NCBI GenBank assembly: GCA_913061505.1
Contig: CAJXSO010000002.1
Coordinates: 62,001 to 126,000, forward strand
Direction: 5' to 3'
From: an uncultured Lutimaribacter sp.
GTDB taxonomy: Bacteria; Pseudomonadota; Alphaproteobacteria; Rhodobacterales; Rhodobacteraceae
DNA: 64,000 bases
Shown: positions 9,048 to 18,386 of the stretch, one piece after another
How positions within the stretch are numbered: the first letter of the stretch is position 1
Layout of the letters: every line of letters starts with the position of its first letter
Position numbers and translations under genes: made by a program
The notes under the pieces: generated by a model
The model's input: the letters and a program-made list of their open reading frames with translations, nothing else
The model's database searches: none
Told to the model about the DNA's origin: nothing

Positions 9048-9803
9048 ATGAGTGTAGCAAACCTGCGCCCGAACATGGATCATTGGCAACAGCGCGTCGA
9101 TCTGGCCGCGGCCTTTCGCTGGACGGCGCGGCTGAATATGCACGAGGGCGTGGCCAATCATTTTAGCCTGGCCACAAATGATGACGGCACTCAATTTCTG
9201 ATGAACCCCAACCAGATGCATTTTGCCCGTATCCGTGCCAGCGATTTGCTGCATATCGATGCCAACGATCCCAGCACGATGGAAGGGCCAAACGCCCCCG
9301 ACCCCACCGCTTGGGGGCTGCATGGCGGCATTCACCGCCACTGCCCCCACGCGCGCTGCGTGATGCATGTGCATTCCATCCACGCCACGGTGCTGGCCAG
9401 CCTGGCCGACTCGCGCCTGCCCCCGATCGATCAAAACTGCGCGACGTTCTATAACCGCTACGTGATCGATGAAAACTACGGCGGGCTGGCGTTCGAGGAC
9501 GAAGGCGCGCGCTGTGCCCAGCTGTTCACCGACCCCAAGAAAAAGGTGATGATCATGGGCAATCACGGCGTTTTGGTGATTGGCGAAACGGTGGCTGATA
9601 CGTTCAACCGCCTCTATTATTTCGAACGCGCCGCCGAAACCTATATTCGCGCCTTGCAAACCGGCCAGCCCTTGCGCGTGCTGCCCGACGATATTGCTGA
9701 AAAAACCGCGCGCGAGCTGGAAACCTACCCCGACCAAGACGCGCGCCATCTGGCAGAACTGAAAGCCATCCTTGATGACGAAGGCGCAAACTATGCCACA
9801 TAA
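9048..9803 (+). CDS. Class II aldolase/adducin family protein
   Basis: A 251-residue class II aldolase/adducin domain protein. Zn-binding candidates are the histidines of CVMHVHSIHATVL (about residues 105-115) and the His of MGNHGVLVIG, the pattern seen in fuculose-1-phosphate aldolase and its relatives. The open frame starts 64 codons earlier, but I chose ATG 9048 (MSVANLRPNMDHWQQRVDLAAAFRW) because AAAGGA is seven bases upstream and the earlier part looks like non-coding sequence. Many members act as decarboxylases or aldolases on small hydroxy-acids or sugars; the substrate is not evident. It is followed after 95 bp by a thiolase in the same direction. Confidence 0.85.
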   Translation: MSVANLRPNMDHWQQRVDLAAAFRWTARLNMHEGVANHFSLATNDDGTQFLMNPNQMHFARIRASDLLHIDANDPSTMEGPNAPDPTAWGLHGGIHRHCPHARCVMHVHSIHATVLASLADSRLPPIDQNCATFYNRYVIDENYGGLAFEDEGARCAQLFTDPKKKVMIMGNHGVLVIGETVADTFNRLYYFERAAETYIRALQTGQPLRVLPDDIAEKTARELETYPDQDARHLAELKAILDDEGANYAT

Positions 9804-9898
9804 GCCCATCACACGGCTTTGACGGAACGTTCCACTGCCACTGGGGCACGCTTTGCGTTAGCACGGGGCCCAAACCCGCAAGCACAGGAAAATAGACC

Positions 9899-11074
9899 AT
9901 GACCGATATCGTCATTCTGGGCGGCGCACGCACCGCCATTGGCACCTTTGGCGGCGCGCTTTCGGGCCTGCCCCCCATTGAAACTGGCACGATTGCCGCA
10001 AAAGCGGCCATGGCACGCGCCGGCGTGGAAGGCGGCCAGATTGGCCATGTGGTGTTTGGCCATGTCATCAACACCGAACCGCGCGACATGTATCTCAGCC
10101 GCGTGGCGGCGATGCAGGCCGGCATTCCTGACACAACGCCTGCAATGAACGTCAACCGCCTGTGTGGCTCGGGCGCGCAGGCGATTGTGTCTGCAACCCA
10201 AGCGCTGATGCTGGGCGATGCCGATTTCGCCCTTGCCGGCGGCGCCGAGGCGATGAGCCGCGCGCCCTATATCGTGCCCGATCAGCGCTGGGGCGCGAAA
10301 ATGGGTGATATTCGCACGCTGGATATGATGCTGGGCGCACTAAACTGCCCCTTTGGCACGGGCCATATGGGGGTGACGGCAGAAAACGTGGCGGCCGAGC
10401 ATGATGTCAGCCGCCAAGCGCAAGATGCGTTCGCGCTGGAAAGCCAGCGCCGTGCCGCCGCCGCCATCGAGGCGGGCTATTTCGCCGAACAAATCGTGCC
10501 AGTCGAGGTAAAACGCGGCCGCGAAATGGTGCAATTTGATACCGATGAACACCCCAAAGCCACCACAGCCGAGGCGCTGGCAGGGCTGCGCCCGGTGTTC
10601 CAAAAAGACGGCACTGTCACAGCTGGCAACGCCAGTGGCATCAATGATGGCGCCGCAGCCATCGTTTTGGCGCGCGCCGATGCCGCAGAACGCGCAGGCC
10701 TGGCGCCGGCGTTTCGTGTGCTGGGCTATGCCCATGCCGGTGTGCGCCCCCAGGTTATGGGCATTGGCCCGGTGCCTGCGGTGGAAAACCTGCTGGCACG
10801 CACGGGCCTGACGGTTGCCGATTTCGATGTGATCGAATCAAACGAGGCCTTTGCCGCACAGGCCCTGGCCGTCAACAAAGGGCTGGGGCTGGATGGCGCA
10901 CGCGTCAACCCCAATGGCGGCGCCATTGCCCTGGGCCACCCGGTGGGGGCGACGGGCTGCATCATCACCGTCAAGGCCATGTACGAACTGCAGCGCACAG
11001 CTGGGCGCCGCGCGCTGATCACCATGTGCATTGGTGGCGGTCAGGGCATCGCTCTGGCGATCGAACGCATCTAA
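9899..11074 (+). CDS. Acetyl-CoA C-acyltransferase / beta-ketothiolase
   Basis: A 391-residue thiolase, full length for the family. The acyl-accepting Cys89 is in NRLCGSGAQA, the NEAFAAQ motif follows in the C-terminal half, His347 is in GGAIALGHPVGATG and Cys377 in MCIGGGQG. It catalyses reversible condensation or thiolysis of acyl-CoAs; relatives include PhaA/AtoB and BktB, and the exact chain-length preference cannot be told. ATG 9899 follows an AGGAAA site seven bases upstream. It lies downstream of the class II aldolase and is closed by a strong intrinsic terminator. Confidence 0.92.
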   Translation: MTDIVILGGARTAIGTFGGALSGLPPIETGTIAAKAAMARAGVEGGQIGHVVFGHVINTEPRDMYLSRVAAMQAGIPDTTPAMNVNRLCGSGAQAIVSATQALMLGDADFALAGGAEAMSRAPYIVPDQRWGAKMGDIRTLDMMLGALNCPFGTGHMGVTAENVAAEHDVSRQAQDAFALESQRRAAAAIEAGYFAEQIVPVEVKRGREMVQFDTDEHPKATTAEALAGLRPVFQKDGTVTAGNASGINDGAAAIVLARADAAERAGLAPAFRVLGYAHAGVRPQVMGIGPVPAVENLLARTGLTVADFDVIESNEAFAAQALAVNKGLGLDGARVNPNGGAIALGHPVGATGCIITVKAMYELQRTAGRRALITMCIGGGQGIALAIERI

Positions 11075-11094
11075 CACCCGCCGCAGAGCGCGTG

Positions 11095-11123
11095 AAAAAG
11101 GGGGGCAAAACCCCCCTTTTTTT
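11095..11123 (+). terminator. Intrinsic terminator after the thiolase
   Basis: Stem AAAAAGGGGGG / CCCCCCTTTTT with a CAAAA loop and a run of seven T, 20 bp after the thiolase stop codon. Confidence 0.9.
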
Positions 11124-11200
11124 CGTGCAGGCCCCGGCCAAATTAAGCGCTTTTTCACCACCATCGGCGAATTCTGCGGCATACCCCGCCGGAGCATAGA

Positions 11201-13054
11201 ATGTCGATTGCCATCAAACTGGCCGAAGAACGCCGCGCCCGCCTGGCCGCCGAGCGCCTGCTAGAGCTGAAACAAGCCGAACTATGGGCTGCAAACCGCA
11301 AGCTGGGCCAGCATGCCCGCGCGCTTTCAGCGGAAATCGTAGAAACCCGCGCGCAGGTCGATAGCTACCGCCACGAAAACCAGCGTGTGAAATCCGATCT
11401 CACCGCGGCGCATGCCAAGATTGCCATTGCCGAACGGCGCCTGTGGCTATCCATTGAAACCATCCCCGATGGCTTTGCCTTTTTCGATGCAGATGACCAC
11501 CTGATTGCCGCCAATGCCGCCTATTTGGCCTTTTTCGACGGGCTAGACGAGGTGCGCCCCGGCATTACCTACCCCCGCATTTTGCAGCTGCTCACCGATG
11601 AGGGGCTGATCAACACGGGCGATCTATCGCCGGCCGAATGGCGCGCGATGATGCTGCAACGCTGGCAGGCCCCTGCGCCCACGCCCTATGTGATGCGCAG
11701 CTGGAACGATATGTATGTGCGCCTGATCGATCAACGCGGCCATGGGGGCGACGTGGTTAGCCTGGCGCTGAATATCACCAATGCCGTGAAACACGAAGCC
11801 GAGCTGAAAAAAGCCCGCCACCGGGCCGAGGCCGCAAACCGCGCCAAATCGGCCTTTTTGGCGAATATGAGCCATGAAATACGCACCCCCATGAACGGGG
11901 TGCTGGGCATGTCGGAATTGCTGGCAGAAAGCCCGCTGACAGATGATCAACGCCTGTATGTCGAAACCATCCGCAACTCGGCCGAGGCGCTGTTGGTGAT
12001 CATCAACGATGTGTTGGATTATTCGAAAATCGAGGCAGATAAAGTGGTGCTGCAACAGCGCCCATTTGATCTGCGCCAGCTGATGGATGAAATCATTACC
12101 CTGATGCACCCGGCCGCACAGCCAAAGGCGCTAGATCTGCGGGTAGATTACCCCACCACCTTGCAGCGGGGCTTTGTTGGCGATCCGGGCCGCGTGCGCC
12201 AGGTGCTGACAAATCTGGTGGGCAATGCGGTAAAATTTACCCCCGCAGGCCATGTAACATTGCGCGTCTCGCTGGCAGCCACAGGGGCTGGGGGGGCTGG
12301 TGCCGCGCCAATAGCGCCTGTGCAAATTTTGATCGAAGACACCGGCATTGGCATTCCCCCTGACAAAATCGAACATGTGTTTGGCGAGTTTAACCAGGCA
12401 GATGACAACCAAAACCGCCGGTTCGAAGGCACCGGGTTGGGGCTGGCCATCACCCGGCGCCTGGTGCAGTTGATGGGCGGCGATATCTGGGTCAAAAGCC
12501 AGCCTGGCCAAGGCACCTGTGTGGGCCTGTCTTTGCCCCTGCCGCCTGCGCCAGATGCGGTGGAAAACACGGCCCCACCCACCGGCAAGCCCGGCCAAAA
12601 AGCCCCCGCCAAGCCCCGCCGCCGAAAAAAACCAGCCCCCCCGCCAGCCCTGCGGCGCATGCGGGTTCTGGCCGCCGATGACAACCGCACGAACCGCTTG
12701 GTTTTTGGCAAAATGGTGCAAGACGCGGATATCGAGCTGCATTTTGCCGAGGATGGCGCAACCGCCATCAGTGCCTTTCAGCAATATCAGCCAGATTTGA
12801 TCTTTATGGATATCTCGATGCCCGGCATCGATGGCAAAGAAGCCACCGCAGAAATTCGCGCGCTGCCCGGTGGCACGGTGCCGATCATCGCCATGACGGC
12901 CCACGCCATGCAGGGCGATCGCGAACAGATTTTGGCAGCTGGCCTTGATGATTATCTCACCAAGCCGATCCGAAAAGCCGATGTATTAGCCCATATCGCC
13001 CAGCATCAACCGGCCGATACCCGCCCGCCCCTGCCAGGCACCCCGCCGCCCTAG
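11201..13054 (+). CDS. Cytoplasmic hybrid sensor histidine kinase with receiver domain
   Basis: A 617-residue hybrid kinase. Residues 1-80 are a charged, heptad-like helical region (probable coiled coil). A PAS domain follows at about 80-195 (LSIETIPDGFAFFDADDHLIAAN). The dimerisation domain carries the phosphoacceptor His225 in NMSHEIRTPMNG. The HATPase_c domain has an N-box (NLVGNAVKF), IEDTGIGI and the G box EGTGLGLAITRRLVQLMGG. A Pro/Lys/Arg-rich linker (about 450-485) leads to a receiver domain with Asp537 in FMDISMPG. There is no transmembrane segment, so the signal is probably cytoplasmic. No partner regulator gene is adjacent, and a separate phosphotransfer protein would be needed. 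Its stop codon shares CTAG with the convergent yaaA. Confidence 0.92.
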   Translation: MSIAIKLAEERRARLAAERLLELKQAELWAANRKLGQHARALSAEIVETRAQVDSYRHENQRVKSDLTAAHAKIAIAERRLWLSIETIPDGFAFFDADDHLIAANAAYLAFFDGLDEVRPGITYPRILQLLTDEGLINTGDLSPAEWRAMMLQRWQAPAPTPYVMRSWNDMYVRLIDQRGHGGDVVSLALNITNAVKHEAELKKARHRAEAANRAKSAFLANMSHEIRTPMNGVLGMSELLAESPLTDDQRLYVETIRNSAEALLVIINDVLDYSKIEADKVVLQQRPFDLRQLMDEIITLMHPAAQPKALDLRVDYPTTLQRGFVGDPGRVRQVLTNLVGNAVKFTPAGHVTLRVSLAATGAGGAGAAPIAPVQILIEDTGIGIPPDKIEHVFGEFNQADDNQNRRFEGTGLGLAITRRLVQLMGGDIWVKSQPGQGTCVGLSLPLPPAPDAVENTAPPTGKPGQKAPAKPRRRKKPAPPPALRRMRVLAADDNRTNRLVFGKMVQDADIELHFAEDGATAISAFQQYQPDLIFMDISMPGIDGKEATAEIRALPGGTVPIIAMTAHAMQGDREQILAAGLDDYLTKPIRKADVLAHIAQHQPADTRPPLPGTPPP

Positions 13055-13812
13055 GCCGGGTGGCTGCGCAAGAACACAGGCTTGCCCGGCGCCGACATAT
13101 CTGGCTGATAGGCGTATCCGCCGCTGTCGAAATCAAACAGCGCATCAGGCGCAACCAAGCGGTTTTCCACGATAAACCGGGCCATCGCACCCCGGGCCCG
13201 CTTGGCATAAAAACTGATAACTTTGGGCTGGCCGCCTTTGTCTTCCATAAACACCGGCGTGATCACCGGCAGCGCCAAAACCTGCAAATCAACCGCGCCA
13301 AAATATTCCTGGCTGGCGCAATTGACCAAACAGCTGGCCCCGGTTTGCCTGGCGCGCGCATTCAGCGCCTCGGCAATGCGGCTGCCCCAAAAATCATACA
13401 GCGTCTTTCCCCGCGGCGTGGCCAACCGGCTGCCCATTTCCAGCCGGTAAGGCTCGATCTGGTCAAGCGGGCGCAACAGCCCGTAAAGACCCGATAAAAT
13501 GCCCATGTGATCTTGCGCCCAGCGCAGCGCATCGGCGCTTAAACTACTGGCATCAAAACCCTGATAGGTGTCGCCGGCAAAGGCAAAGGCCGCCGCTTTC
13601 TTTTCCATCGTGCCAAAATCGCGAAACCGCTCGGCGTTCAGCTGGGCCAGCGGCGCGCTGATATGCATCAGCTTTTGCAGCGCCGCCACATCCAACCCCT
13701 GCGCCACTTTCGCCAGCTCTGCGGTATCTGCATCAAAGCTGGGCTGGCTTACAGCCAAGCCTTCGACGGGCGACATATCCATTTTCTTGGCAGGCGAGAC
13801 AACAACCAGCAT
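13051..13812 (-). CDS. yaaA: Peroxide stress protein YaaA (DUF328)
   Basis: A 253-residue member of the YaaA family, which lowers free intracellular iron during peroxide stress. The start MLVVVSPAKKMD and the central GLYGLLRPLDQIEPYRLEM and DFWG segments are characteristic. ATG 13812 has GAGGAAT upstream. It lies 33 bp downstream of recQ in the same direction, suggesting a DNA-damage and oxidative-stress operon. The 3' end is unusual: its TAG and the TAG of the convergent hybrid kinase both come from one palindromic CTAG (13051-13054). Confidence 0.93.
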   Translation of the reverse strand: MLVVVSPAKKMDMSPVEGLAVSQPSFDADTAELAKVAQGLDVAALQKLMHISAPLAQLNAERFRDFGTMEKKAAAFAFAGDTYQGFDASSLSADALRWAQDHMGILSGLYGLLRPLDQIEPYRLEMGSRLATPRGKTLYDFWGSRIAEALNARARQTGASCLVNCASQEYFGAVDLQVLALPVITPVFMEDKGGQPKVISFYAKRARGAMARFIVENRLVAPDALFDFDSGGYAYQPDMSAPGKPVFLRSHPA

Positions 13813-13845
13813 GCGTATTCCTCAAAATGTCAGCTGCACTAGAAC

Positions 13846-15885
13846 CTAGGGCGCATTATGCAAAACGTCCAGAAACGCAGGGCCAAAACGTTCGGCCCGG
13901 CGCGCGCCCAATATCCGCTCAACCCCGGCCATATCGGCGGGGCGCTGCTGCGCCACGCGCGCAAGCAAGGCCGAGGAACAGCTCATCGGCTTGTCCATGC
14001 CACCCTCGCCGCGCATCAAATCGGCCTGCGCCTGCAGCAAGCGGTCATAAAGCGTGCCCGCATCGCGCCCGGCCAGCTTCATGCGCGCCGGGTGCATAGG
14101 TGCTGCGGCGCCGATAATAACCTCTAGAAAGGCCGCGCCATACCGCTCTAGTTTTTTCGCCCCAACACCCGCAATGCGCGCCATGCCATCCAAGCTGTTT
14201 GGCCGCGTTTCGGCCATTTCGATCAAGGTGCGGTCGGTGAAAATCACATAGGCCGGCACCGAGGCCGCCTCGGCCAGGGCCCGCCGCTTGGCCTTTAGCG
14301 CCGACAACAGCGGCGCATCTTCTTCGTTCACCAGCATTTTCACCGCCGGCCGCCGGTCGGGCCGGGCCACGCTGTCGCGGCGCAGGGTGATTTTCTGCTG
14401 ATCGCGCAAAATCGGCAGCGCGGCATCGGTCATGGTCAATGCCCCATGCCGCTCGGGGTTGGGGCGGATCAGATCATGCCCCATCATCTGGCGAAAAATC
14501 GCCCCCCATTGCGCGCGGCTGTAATCGCGGCCCACACCAAAGGTAGGCAGGCTGTCATGGCCACGCTCGCGGATTTTGGGGGTATCGACCCCCAATAAAA
14601 CATCGGTCAAATGCCCAGCACCAAACCATTCTTCGGTGCGCAAAATCGCCGATAGGGCCTTGCGCACCGCTTGCGTGCCATCAAACAGCTCGGGCGGGCT
14701 GTCGCATAAATCGCAATTGCCGCAGGGGCCGGTGGTTTCCCCAAAATACCCCAGCAAGGTACTGCGCCGGCAGGCCTGCGCCTCGGCCAGCCCCAAAAGC
14801 GCGTTCAACCGCGCATGATCTGCCATGCGGCGCGCGGGCGGGGCAAGCCCTTCGTCAATCTGGCTACGCCGCAGCCTGATATCATCGGGCCCGTATAATG
14901 TTAGCGTATCCGCAGGCCCACCATCGCGCCCGGCACGCCCGATTTCCTGGTAATAGGCCTCGATCGACTTGGGTAAATCGGCATGCGCCACCCAACGGAT
15001 ATCGGGCTTGTCCACCCCCATGCCAAAGGCCACCGTCGCCACAACCACCAACCCGTCTTCGCGCGAAAACCGCGCCTCAACCGCGCGGCGCGCCTCGGCC
15101 TCCATGCCACCATGATAGGCACAGGCATTATGCCCGTCATCACACAGGGCCTGCGCCAAAGCCTCGGTCTTGGCGCGCGTGCCACAATAAACGATCCCCG
15201 ATTGCCCCCGCCGTGCGGCTGCAAAAGCCAATATCTGCCGCCTTGGTTGATCCTTTGCACAAAAGGCCAAATGAATATTGGGCCGGTCAAACCCGCGCAA
15301 AAAAATCCGCGGCGCCCCCGCATCAAAGAGCCGTGTAACAATCTCGTCACGGGTTTCTTGATCGGCTGTGGCGGTAAAGGCCGCCAAGGGCACGCCCAGC
15401 ATTCGGCGCAATTCACCTATGCGCAAATAATCAGGGCGAAAATCATGGCCCCATTGGCTGACGCAATGCGCCTCATCCACCGCAATCAGCCCAACCCCAA
15501 TGCGCCGCAACATCCCCAGCGCCGCCCCCGCCGCCAGGCGTTCGGGCGCGATATAGAGCAGCTTCAGCCGCCCCGCCTCTAGCGCCTGCCAAACCGCATC
15601 GTTTTCCTCTGCGGTGTTGCCGCTGGTCAGCGCGCCGGCCTCAACACCCGCCTCGCGCAGGGCACGCACCTGATCGCGCATCAGGGCGATCAGCGGTGAA
15701 ATCACCACCGTCACCCCCTGTCGCATCAAGGCCGGCAACTGATAGCATAGCGATTTACCCCCACCGGTGGGCATGATCGCCAACACGTTTTCCCCCGCGG
15801 CGACGGCTTGCACAATCTCTTCTTGGCCCTCGCGAAACGCATCAAACCCAAAGACATCGCGCAAAAGGCCCGTCGCCGCCGTCAT
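13846..15885 (-). CDS. recQ: ATP-dependent DNA helicase RecQ
   Basis: A 679-residue RecQ-family 3'-5' helicase, full length. Walker A is MPTGGGKSLCY near residue 38-48, and the DEAH-type motif II plus aromatic-rich loop is VDEAHCVSQWGHDFRPDY. Motif VI is IGRAGRDG. The zinc-binding cysteines follow (ACRRSTLLGYFGE, then GNCDLCD), then a winged-helix region (ILRTEEWFGAGHLTDVLLG) and a C-terminal HRDC domain (MIEMAETRP-like, SLDGMARIAGVGAKKLERYG). It unwinds recombination and repair intermediates. ATG 15885 begins MTAATGLLRDVFGFDAFREGQEE, the usual N-terminus. Upstream lies a copy of the dispersed 21-nt motif described in the findings. Confidence 0.95.
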   Translation of the reverse strand: MTAATGLLRDVFGFDAFREGQEEIVQAVAAGENVLAIMPTGGGKSLCYQLPALMRQGVTVVISPLIALMRDQVRALREAGVEAGALTSGNTAEENDAVWQALEAGRLKLLYIAPERLAAGAALGMLRRIGVGLIAVDEAHCVSQWGHDFRPDYLRIGELRRMLGVPLAAFTATADQETRDEIVTRLFDAGAPRIFLRGFDRPNIHLAFCAKDQPRRQILAFAAARRGQSGIVYCGTRAKTEALAQALCDDGHNACAYHGGMEAEARRAVEARFSREDGLVVVATVAFGMGVDKPDIRWVAHADLPKSIEAYYQEIGRAGRDGGPADTLTLYGPDDIRLRRSQIDEGLAPPARRMADHARLNALLGLAEAQACRRSTLLGYFGETTGPCGNCDLCDSPPELFDGTQAVRKALSAILRTEEWFGAGHLTDVLLGVDTPKIRERGHDSLPTFGVGRDYSRAQWGAIFRQMMGHDLIRPNPERHGALTMTDAALPILRDQQKITLRRDSVARPDRRPAVKMLVNEEDAPLLSALKAKRRALAEAASVPAYVIFTDRTLIEMAETRPNSLDGMARIAGVGAKKLERYGAAFLEVIIGAAAPMHPARMKLAGRDAGTLYDRLLQAQADLMRGEGGMDKPMSCSSALLARVAQQRPADMAGVERILGARRAERFGPAFLDVLHNAP

Positions 15886-15985
15886 TTTTCCTACCCTGCC
15901 TGAAAACCGCTATATTTGCGTTCGGTCTGGGTATCCCACACCATCTATTGTGGAATCAAGGGCCCAGCCTGCACAGGGCCGCCCC

Positions 15986-16006
15986 TTCATCTTGCTTCAA
16001 ATACTC
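15986..16006 (-). repeat. Dispersed motif GAGTATTT-N3-GCAAGATGAA, copy 1
   Basis: On the minus strand the sequence is GAGTATTT-GAA-GCAAGATGAA, between the YggT-family gene and recQ. It is followed by a GC-rich potential hairpin (GGCCC...GGGCC). Two more copies lie at 21006-21026 (+) and 36821-36841 (-). Confidence 0.7.
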
Positions 16007-16015
16007 AAAAACCTG

Positions 16016-16300
16016 TCAGCGCAGCAAAAGTTCGGGCAAGATGTAATCGCGCAGCGAAATGATAATGATAAACACCACAAGCGGCGCCAAATCCAGCGGC
16101 CGTGTATCGGGCATGATACGGCGGATGGGGCCATAAATCGGCTCCAACAAGCGGTTTAGGCCATACCAAATTTGCGCCACCATTTGCTGATGCAGGTTCA
16201 GCACCTGAAAGTTGATCAGCCAGCTCATGATGATATGGGCCAGCAGCACAAAAAAGATCACATCCAGTATCAAGGCCAGCGGGCCATAAATTGCCATCAT
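16016..16300 (-). CDS. YggT family membrane protein
   Basis: A 94-residue integral membrane protein with two hydrophobic segments (LALILDVIFFVLLAHIIMSWLI and a second near LAPLVVFIIIISL) flanking the polar loop YGLNRLLEPIYGPIRRIMPDTRP, whose LLEP...PIRR pattern is typical of YggT proteins. The family is linked to membrane or cell-division functions and osmotic shock, but has no defined reaction. The open frame runs on upstream; I chose the tandem ATG ATG at 16300/16297 because AAAGGA lies eight bases before it. It is divergent from the thioesterase gene. Confidence 0.85.
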   Translation of the reverse strand: MMAIYGPLALILDVIFFVLLAHIIMSWLINFQVLNLHQQMVAQIWYGLNRLLEPIYGPIRRIMPDTRPLDLAPLVVFIIIISLRDYILPELLLR

Positions 16301-16433
16301 GCGCGGGGTCCTTTTCTTGCGGCTTGCCCTACAGGTAATGCGCGCGCGGCTTGGGCACAAGTGCCGCAAGGTTTGGCTTGACCTCACCGCGTGCGGGGCC
16401 CATCTGGCGCCAGGGCCAAGCAATGGGGGTGTC

Positions 16434-16982
16434 ATGTATCCGTTTTTTCGCGTCATCACCGAAATGGCCCGCGCCCGCTATTTCAGCGCGCCCCTGGCCC
16501 TGACCGACCCGCATATTTCGCAGCATCGGGTGTTGCCGGGCGATCTGGATATGGCGGTCGAGCTGAACAACGGGCGCACGCTGACGCTGATGGATCTGGG
16601 GCGCATGCCCTTGTTCGAACGCACGGGCCTGTTTCGCAGGGTCTATGGGGCGGGCTGGTTCATGACCATGGCGGGCGTCACCGTGCGCTATCGCCGTCGC
16701 GTTACCCTGTGGCAGAAAATGCGCCTGCACAGCCGTATCATCTGTTGGGACACGCGGTTTTTCTACCTCGAACAGGCCATGCTGCGCCCCGATGGGCTGG
16801 TGGCCAACCACGCGCTTTATCGCGTGGCCGTGGCCGATCGGGGCGGCATCATCGCCCCCGCACGGGCAGCACAATTGGTGGGCTGGGATGGCCCCTCGCC
16901 CGATATGCCGGCATGGGTGGCGGCTTGGGTTGCCGCAGAAGACCAGCGCCCCTGGCCGCCCATGGGGTTTGAAGCGGGCTAA
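16434..16982 (+). CDS. Acyl-CoA thioesterase family protein (hot-dog fold, THEM6-like)
   Basis: A 182-residue single-domain hot-dog protein of the 4HBT-like group. Recognisable blocks are HRVLPGDLDMAVELNNGRTLTLMDLGR (the strand and long helix of the hot dog) and MTMAGVTVRYRRRVTLWQKM. The family hydrolyses acyl thioesters, but the natural substrate here is unknown. I chose ATG 16434 (MYPFFRVITEMARAR); the frame is open for 45 codons upstream, overlapping the region opposite the YggT start, without conserved sequence. An MFS permease follows 72 bp later in the same direction. Confidence 0.8.
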   Translation: MYPFFRVITEMARARYFSAPLALTDPHISQHRVLPGDLDMAVELNNGRTLTLMDLGRMPLFERTGLFRRVYGAGWFMTMAGVTVRYRRRVTLWQKMRLHSRIICWDTRFFYLEQAMLRPDGLVANHALYRVAVADRGGIIAPARAAQLVGWDGPSPDMPAWVAAWVAAEDQRPWPPMGFEAG

Positions 16983-17054
16983 GAGAAACCAAGGATTGTC
17001 TTGCCAGTGTCACCGTTTGGCTGTCTTACTGAGATAAAACAAACGGAGCACGAC

Positions 17055-18386
17055 ATGCCCACATTGAAGCAACGCATCTGGGGCTGGTATTTCTTCGATT
17101 GGGCCAGCCAGCCTTATAACACGCTTCTGATCACCTTCATTTTCGCCCCCTATGTTAATGAGTTGATCGGCGATGGCGCGCAGGCGCAATCGGCATGGGG
17201 CTTTGGCGTGGGCGCGGCGGGCTTTATCATTGCTGTGTTTGCCCCGGTTTTGGGGGCCATGGCCGATTTATCTGGCAACCGTTTGCGCTGGATTTGGCTG
17301 TTTTCGCTGCTTTACGTGGTGGGCGCCTATGGGTTGTGGTGGGCCGCACCGGGTGATTTCAACCTCTATCTCACGCTTGGCTTTTTTGCCATTGGCATGA
17401 TCGGCATGGAATTCGCCACGATTTTTACCAATTCCATGCTGCCCGATCTTGGCCCGAAAGAGCAGATCGGCCGCATATCCGGCAATGGCTGGGCTTTTGG
17501 CTATTTGGGCGGCTTGGTGGGCTTGGTGATCATGCTGCTGCTTTTGGCGGAAAATGCCAGCACCGGCAAAACGCTGATCGGGATTGACCCGATTTTCGGC
17601 CTCGATGCCAGCACCCGCGAGGGCACCCGCGCCGTTGGGCCGCTGACGGCGATTTGGTATGCGCTGTTCATGGTGCCGTTTTTCCTGTGGGTGCGCGACC
17701 CAAAGCCTGCAAAACGCAGCGGTGCATCGGTTCTTCAGGCCTTGGGCGATGTGGCCCAAACCATTCGCAAACTGCCGCAATCCCCCTCGCTCTTTGCCTA
17801 TCTGGCCAGCTCGATGTTTTACCGCGATGCGCTGAATGGCATGTATTTCTTTGGCGGCATTTACGCAGCCGGCGTCTTGGGCTGGTCGGTGGTGGATGTG
17901 GGGGTTTTTGGCATTTTGGCCATCATAACAGGTGCGGTCTTTGCCATGTTGGGTGGGCGCGCTGATGCCCGTTTTGGCCCAAAGCCTGTGATCCGCGTCT
18001 GCATTTTGGTGCTGACATTCGTGGCCATCTCCATTGTCTTTGTCTCGCGCGACAGCGTCTATGGCGTGGCGGTGGGCCCCAATTCGGCCCTGCCTGATAT
18101 CACCTTTTATATCCTGGGTGCCCTGATCGGGGCGGCAGGCGGCGTTATTCAGGCCGCAAGCCGCACAATGATGGTGCATCAGGCCAACCCCGCCCGCATG
18201 ACCGAGGCCTTTGGCCTTTATGCCTTGGCGGGCAAAGCCACCAGCTTTCTGGCCCCCACAGCCATTGGCATTGCCACAGCGCTCAGCGGCAGCCAGCAAA
18301 TTGGCGTCTCGCCGCTGATCTTGCTGTTCCTGATCGGCCTTGTGCTGTTGGCTTGGGTAAAACCTGCGGGTGATGGCGCCAAATGA
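17055..18386 (+). CDS. MFS transporter of the UMF1/Atg22-like family
   Basis: A 443-residue polytopic protein with about 12 hydrophobic segments. It begins LKQRIWGWYFFDWASQPYNTL, the signature start of bacterial UMF1 (Atg22-like) permeases, and contains GAMADLSGNRLRWI and GGRADARFGPKPV loops typical of major-facilitator proteins. Substrate is unknown; the eukaryotic relatives export amino acids from vacuoles. ATG 17055 has CGGAGC six bases upstream. Its stop codon overlaps the start of the murein endopeptidase by 4 bp (ATGA), so the two are translationally coupled, which could link it to peptidoglycan fragment turnover (inference). Confidence 0.88.
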   Translation: MPTLKQRIWGWYFFDWASQPYNTLLITFIFAPYVNELIGDGAQAQSAWGFGVGAAGFIIAVFAPVLGAMADLSGNRLRWIWLFSLLYVVGAYGLWWAAPGDFNLYLTLGFFAIGMIGMEFATIFTNSMLPDLGPKEQIGRISGNGWAFGYLGGLVGLVIMLLLLAENASTGKTLIGIDPIFGLDASTREGTRAVGPLTAIWYALFMVPFFLWVRDPKPAKRSGASVLQALGDVAQTIRKLPQSPSLFAYLASSMFYRDALNGMYFFGGIYAAGVLGWSVVDVGVFGILAIITGAVFAMLGGRADARFGPKPVIRVCILVLTFVAISIVFVSRDSVYGVAVGPNSALPDITFYILGALIGAAGGVIQAASRTMMVHQANPARMTEAFGLYALAGKATSFLAPTAIGIATALSGSQQIGVSPLILLFLIGLVLLAWVKPAGDGAK

